Positions 4,993-5,064 of a stretch of 5,064 nt of DNA are shown here, one piece after another. Below the pieces are notes generated by a model. It saw only the letters and a program-made list of their open reading frames with translations, was not told the DNA's origin and searched no databases. A program made the position numbers and the translations under genes. Each line of letters begins with the position of its first letter. Position 1 is the stretch's first letter. The stretch is from JBGSLN01 sp041740675 (lineage in GTDB: Bacteria; Pseudomonadota; Gammaproteobacteria; JBGSLN01), in assembly GCA_041740675.1 (NCBI GenBank), contig JBGSLN010000149.1, positions 1 to 5,064 on the forward strand, read 5' to 3'.

Positions 4993-5064
4993 CTACTTCT
5001 GATCAATAAATTGAATAGCTTTTTTAATTCGAGCAACTACCCTGCTTTGTCCAATATAGAATAA
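4993..5064 (-). CDS. gltX: 3' end of glutamyl-tRNA synthetase (partial)
   Basis: Only the last 23 codons and a TAG stop (4995-4993) are visible; the frame is open to the window edge. The peptide ends VVARIKKAIQFIDQK, which resembles the closing helix of bacterial GltX, where a basic R-I-x-x-A-L-x-F-I pattern is common. GltX charges tRNA-Glu in the cytoplasm. Its neighbours, tRNA-Ala(GGC) and tRNA-Glu, agree with the gltX locus of gammaproteobacteria. With so few residues the call depends on this context as much as on sequence. Confidence 0.6.
   Translation of the reverse strand, partial: LFYIGQSRVVARIKKAIQFIDQK

Overview
The window is the integrase end of a temperate-phage-like element inserted at a tRNA-Glu gene of an AT-rich gammaproteobacterium. 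The chromosomal flank, on the minus strand, holds the last codons of what looks like gltX, then tRNA-Ala(GGC) and tRNA-Glu(TTC). A gltX / tRNA-Ala(GGC) neighbourhood and a tRNA-Glu very close to the E. coli one fit a gammaproteobacterium. The AT richness would suit a Legionella/Coxiella-like host, but that is only a guess.

Layout, left to right. Positions 1-2868 carry a tightly packed leftward operon. Its first gene (1900-2868) fuses a Cro/YdaS-type helix-turn-helix to a ParB-like domain. Next come a phage replication initiator in the lambda O position (941-1897), a small protein in the lambda P (helicase loader) position (237-944), and the start of a further gene cut by the window edge (1-247). 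Junctions overlap or touch: a 2-nt gap, an ATGA overlap and an 11-nt overlap. Positions 2869-3288 are a gene-free, AT-rich control region with three similar pseudo-palindromes whose centres lie exactly 30 bp apart. Rightward from there run a small excisionase-like gene (3289-3492) and a tyrosine integrase of the DUF3596-arm type (3444-4769), overlapping by 49 nt. The last 18 codons and the stop of the integrase are the antisense strand of tRNA-Glu. That places the attachment site there.

The most interesting structure is inside the O-like gene. An 11-bp tandem repeat (1453-1507) whose period is not a multiple of three lies in the stretch encoding the linker between the two domains. It is accompanied by a 12-bp-period array (1337-1382), a hairpin, an AT-rich tract (1537-1565) and further copies of the repeat core upstream (1678-1728). 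This matches the lambda arrangement, where the replication origin iterons sit inside gene O, and I propose it as the element's origin.

Together the genes suggest a module in which the Cro/ParB fusion controls the control region and the initiator/loader pair starts replication at the internal origin. The xis/int pair would move the element in and out of tRNA-Glu. The other end of the element, including the second attachment site, lies outside the window to the left. No structural, lysis or conventional CI repressor gene is visible here.
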